Assembly (NCBI GenBank): GCA_003105035.1
Contig: PQAL01000038.1
Coordinates: 1-64,000, forward strand
Source: Anaerolineales bacterium
GTDB taxonomy: Bacteria > Chloroflexota > Anaerolineae > Anaerolineales > UBA4823
Reading direction: 5' to 3'
Length of the DNA stretch: 64,000 bases
This document shows, one piece after another, positions 61,787-64,000 of the stretch. Position 1 is the first letter of the stretch. Every line of letters starts with the position of its first letter. The notes beneath the pieces are model-generated. The model ran no database searches, was not told the origin of the DNA, and worked only from the letters and a program-made list of their open reading frames with translations. A program made the position numbers and the translations under genes.

Positions 61787-64000
61787 ATGCCACTACTCTG
61801 GCTTTCATTAGCTTTCCTGACTGGTATCCTGCTGGCACAAAAGTTCAGCTTGCCGGTACTGGCATTCGTTGGGTTAGCTGTACTGGCTTTATTAATGATT
61901 CTCCCTATTTTCCACCGCCGTATAGTCGGCTATCTTCCATCTCTTTACAATCGTATTAACCTATCCAACCGGCTTACCCCAGCTACTTTTTACCCCCTTC
62001 TAATATTTTTCCTTGCGATGGGAGGCCTACGGTACCAGCTTGCACAACCCAGGCTAAATCCGTCGTTTATTGCCTACTACAACGACCAATCCTCCGAATT
62101 GTCTCTAGAGGGTGTGATCGTTGACTTACCCGATGTCCGCGATTCTTATACCAATCTGCGGATAAAGACCGAACAGATTACTGACCCGATGCAGGCATCA
62201 GCAACAGGGTTGATGGCCAGAGTTCACGGCTCCCTTCTCGCTCGGGTATCCATGAGTGAGCCCATTGCTTACGGTGATCGCATTCGCCTGCAAGGCCACC
62301 TGGTGACCCCTCCGGAAAATGAGGATTTCTCCTATCGCGATTATCTCGCCAACCATGGCATATATAGCTTCATCGCTTATCCTGTTGTGACCGTGCTCGC
62401 GCATGGTCACGGAAATCCCTTCTATGCCAGCCTGTATGCGCTGAGGCAGCACGCTATCAATCTGGTGTACTCACTTTATCCCGACCCCGAATCATCTCTG
62501 GTTGCTGGAATCTTGCTCGGGGTCCAATCCGGGATACCCCCAGACGTTCAGGAGGCCTTCAGGCTGACCGGCACGAGCCATATTATCGTCATCTCTGGTT
62601 TCAATATCACCATTATCGCCTTAGTATTTACATTTTTATTCAGCTACATATTAGGCAAACGCAGGGGAGCTATCGTTGCTGCGATCGGGATTATCGCCTA
62701 TACCATATTCGTGGGTGCCAATCCAGCGGTGTTACGGGCTGCCTTCCTGGGCTTACTTACCCTGCTAGGTCACCAACTCGGCCGCCGTCAGTCTGGACTG
62801 AACAGCCTGGCATTTGCGGCCGCTTTCCTGGCATTAATAACCCCGACTATTCTCTGGGATATCAGTTTCCAGCTCTCTTTTGCTGCGACCCTTGGGATCA
62901 TTCTCTATGCTGACCCCTTATCGCGATCGTTTTCCAGCCTTGCAGAGCGAACCACGTCACAAACGATCGCCAGGCGGATGGCTGGCCCGGTAAGCGCGTA
63001 TTTCCTGCTAACCCTGGCTGCTCAGCTCACCACCCTACCGCTGATGGCATTCTATTTCAAACGTATCTCCCTGACTTCCCTGGTAGCCAACCCACTCATC
63101 CTCCCAGTCCAACCCCTATTAATGGTGCTTGGAGGCTTGTCTGTCCTCACCGGGTTGGTCTTACACCCGCTCGGTCAATTGCTTGCCTGGGCAACCTGGC
63201 CTTTCGTTTCCTATACAATTCGAATAGTGGAATGGCTGTCTGCAGTCCCCCATGGTTCCGTTCCACTTGGCCAGGTGGCTTTACCTCTCATATTGGCCTT
63301 CTATGTCGTACTATTTGCAATCACTTTTTTCCACACTCGATTTATGCCCTTGGTCAAGCGCCTGACACCTGTAATTCCACTCGCAGCCTTAGGTGTGGTG
63401 ACGGTTTTTGCCTGGAAGGCTGCTTTTTATGCTCCAGACAATCTGCTGCACGTAACTGTTTTGGATGTCGGTACCGGTGATGCTGTGCTAATTCGATCAC
63501 CTTCCGGGCGATATGCCCTTGTCAATGGTGGTTCCAGCACAATTTCGCTCTCCGATAGTCTGGGCAGGCGCCTGCCGCTCTTCAACCGTGCTTTGGATTG
63601 GCTGGTGGTGGCAGATATTGACAATGAAGATCTTGCAGGTATCCCTGGTAATCTGGAACGCTTCAAACCCATTAATGTCCTATGGGCAGGAAATACTTCT
63701 GGAACACGTTCTGCTACCCAGTTACAGGAAACAATTGCTTCATCATCAATCCCGGTCAGTATGATGCATTCCGGGCAGTTCCTTGATCTCGGCTCAGGTG
63801 CTTCTTTGAAATTTTTATACACGAATCAGCGAGGAGCCGTCTTGCTCTTAGAATGGAATGATTTTCGTATGTTGCTTCCTATGGGAATGGATTTTGGTAT
63901 CCTGGAGACTCTTCAAAACGACTCGACGATGCGCAATATATCAGCTGTGCTGCTGGCTGAGTCGGGTTATGCACCCCTGAACCCGCCCGAATTGATATCC
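61787..64000 (+). CDS. comEC: ComEC/Rec2 DNA uptake channel (runs off the window)
   Basis: The frame starting with ATG at 61787 is open to the last base (738 codons so far). It reads as ComEC, the inner-membrane channel for single-stranded DNA in natural transformation: a DUF4131-type OB-fold N-terminal domain (LEGVIVDLPDVRDSYTNLRI), the competence domain with GTSHIIVISGFNITII and VGANPAVLRAAFLGLL, WDISFQLSFAATLGI, and then the beginning of the beta-lactamase-like domain (LHVTVLDVGTGDAVLIRSPSG). The DVGTGDA sequence corresponds to DVGQGDA of other ComEC. The C-terminus is missing only because the window ends. Confidence 0.94.
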   Translation, partial: MPLLWLSLAFLTGILLAQKFSLPVLAFVGLAVLALLMILPIFHRRIVGYLPSLYNRINLSNRLTPATFYPLLIFFLAMGGLRYQLAQPRLNPSFIAYYNDQSSELSLEGVIVDLPDVRDSYTNLRIKTEQITDPMQASATGLMARVHGSLLARVSMSEPIAYGDRIRLQGHLVTPPENEDFSYRDYLANHGIYSFIAYPVVTVLAHGHGNPFYASLYALRQHAINLVYSLYPDPESSLVAGILLGVQSGIPPDVQEAFRLTGTSHIIVISGFNITIIALVFTFLFSYILGKRRGAIVAAIGIIAYTIFVGANPAVLRAAFLGLLTLLGHQLGRRQSGLNSLAFAAAFLALITPTILWDISFQLSFAATLGIILYADPLSRSFSSLAERTTSQTIARRMAGPVSAYFLLTLAAQLTTLPLMAFYFKRISLTSLVANPLILPVQPLLMVLGGLSVLTGLVLHPLGQLLAWATWPFVSYTIRIVEWLSAVPHGSVPLGQVALPLILAFYVVLFAITFFHTRFMPLVKRLTPVIPLAALGVVTVFAWKAAFYAPDNLLHVTVLDVGTGDAVLIRSPSGRYALVNGGSSTISLSDSLGRRLPLFNRALDWLVVADIDNEDLAGIPGNLERFKPINVLWAGNTSGTRSATQLQETIASSSIPVSMMHSGQFLDLGSGASLKFLYTNQRGAVLLLEWNDFRMLLPMGMDFGILETLQNDSTMRNISAVLLAESGYAPLNPPELIS

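Noticed and set aside
1-64000. CRISPR arrays, tRNA, rRNA, insertion sequences and prophage genes
   Set aside because: None was seen: no direct repeats with spacers, no transposase or integrase, no cloverleaf-like sequence.

Overview
The window is bacterial, dense in genes and of moderately high G+C. It fits an anaerobic member of the Chloroflexota, most likely Anaerolineae. This is inferred from gene content, not from a phylogenetic marker: a T-box controlled pheST, tandem LytR-CpsA-Psr proteins, SpoVS, Acr3 arsenite export, tungstate uptake, several non-pyrrolysine MttB homologues and many near-leaderless starts. I see no rRNA, tRNA, CRISPR array, insertion sequence, phage gene or clear horizontally acquired island.

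Layout. 1-4132: T-box leader, pheS and pheT; the PheT carries an odd Glu-Pro-Ser-rich insert. 4227-9151: a small membrane protein, then a tungstate module (molbindin, tupA, terminator, tupB, tupC) and a DUF1786 protein. 9263-12922: methylmalonyl-CoA mutase large subunit and epimerase, then a convergent pair (F420-type oxidoreductase, radical SAM protein). 12996-18258 (minus strand): an eleven-gene operon led by arsR. It joins arsenate reductase and Acr3 to a lipoyl H-like protein, two DGC-type cysteine proteins, OsmC, two thioredoxin-fold proteins (one without its CxxC), a 48-residue protein and a 4Fe-4S protein. A near-consensus promoter with a perfect 20-bp palindrome lies in front of it. 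18395-23573: HAD phosphatase, phosphofructokinase, a VIT-type transporter, a lipoprotein, a DDAH-like enzyme and a methyltransferase.

23748-33385 (minus strand): a substrate-binding lipoprotein, two Dpp/Opp-type permeases and four consecutive, diverged MttB-family methyltransferases, closed by a hairpin terminator. There is no transporter ATPase, corrinoid protein or corrinoid reactivase in the window. 33386-34242 is a long non-coding gap. 34243-44957: Trm112-like/methyltransferase fusion, GbsR-like regulator, second VIT-type transporter, P-type ATPase, ICMT-like protein, ornithine cyclodeaminase-like protein, zinc-ribbon membrane protein, methyltransferase, GH4 glycosidase and response regulator.

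45408-64000: SDR, uvrA, ABC-F protein, two LCP cell-wall ligases, a pair of related membrane-anchored proteins, spoVS, a membrane metalloprotease, a sugar-nucleotide epimerase and several membrane proteins, then comEC cut by the window end.

The two regions most likely to hold undescribed biology are the arsR operon (a lipoyl/DGC/Fe-S redox module attached to arsenic resistance) and the transporter plus four MttB homologues (a probable quaternary-amine or methylated-compound uptake and demethylation system).
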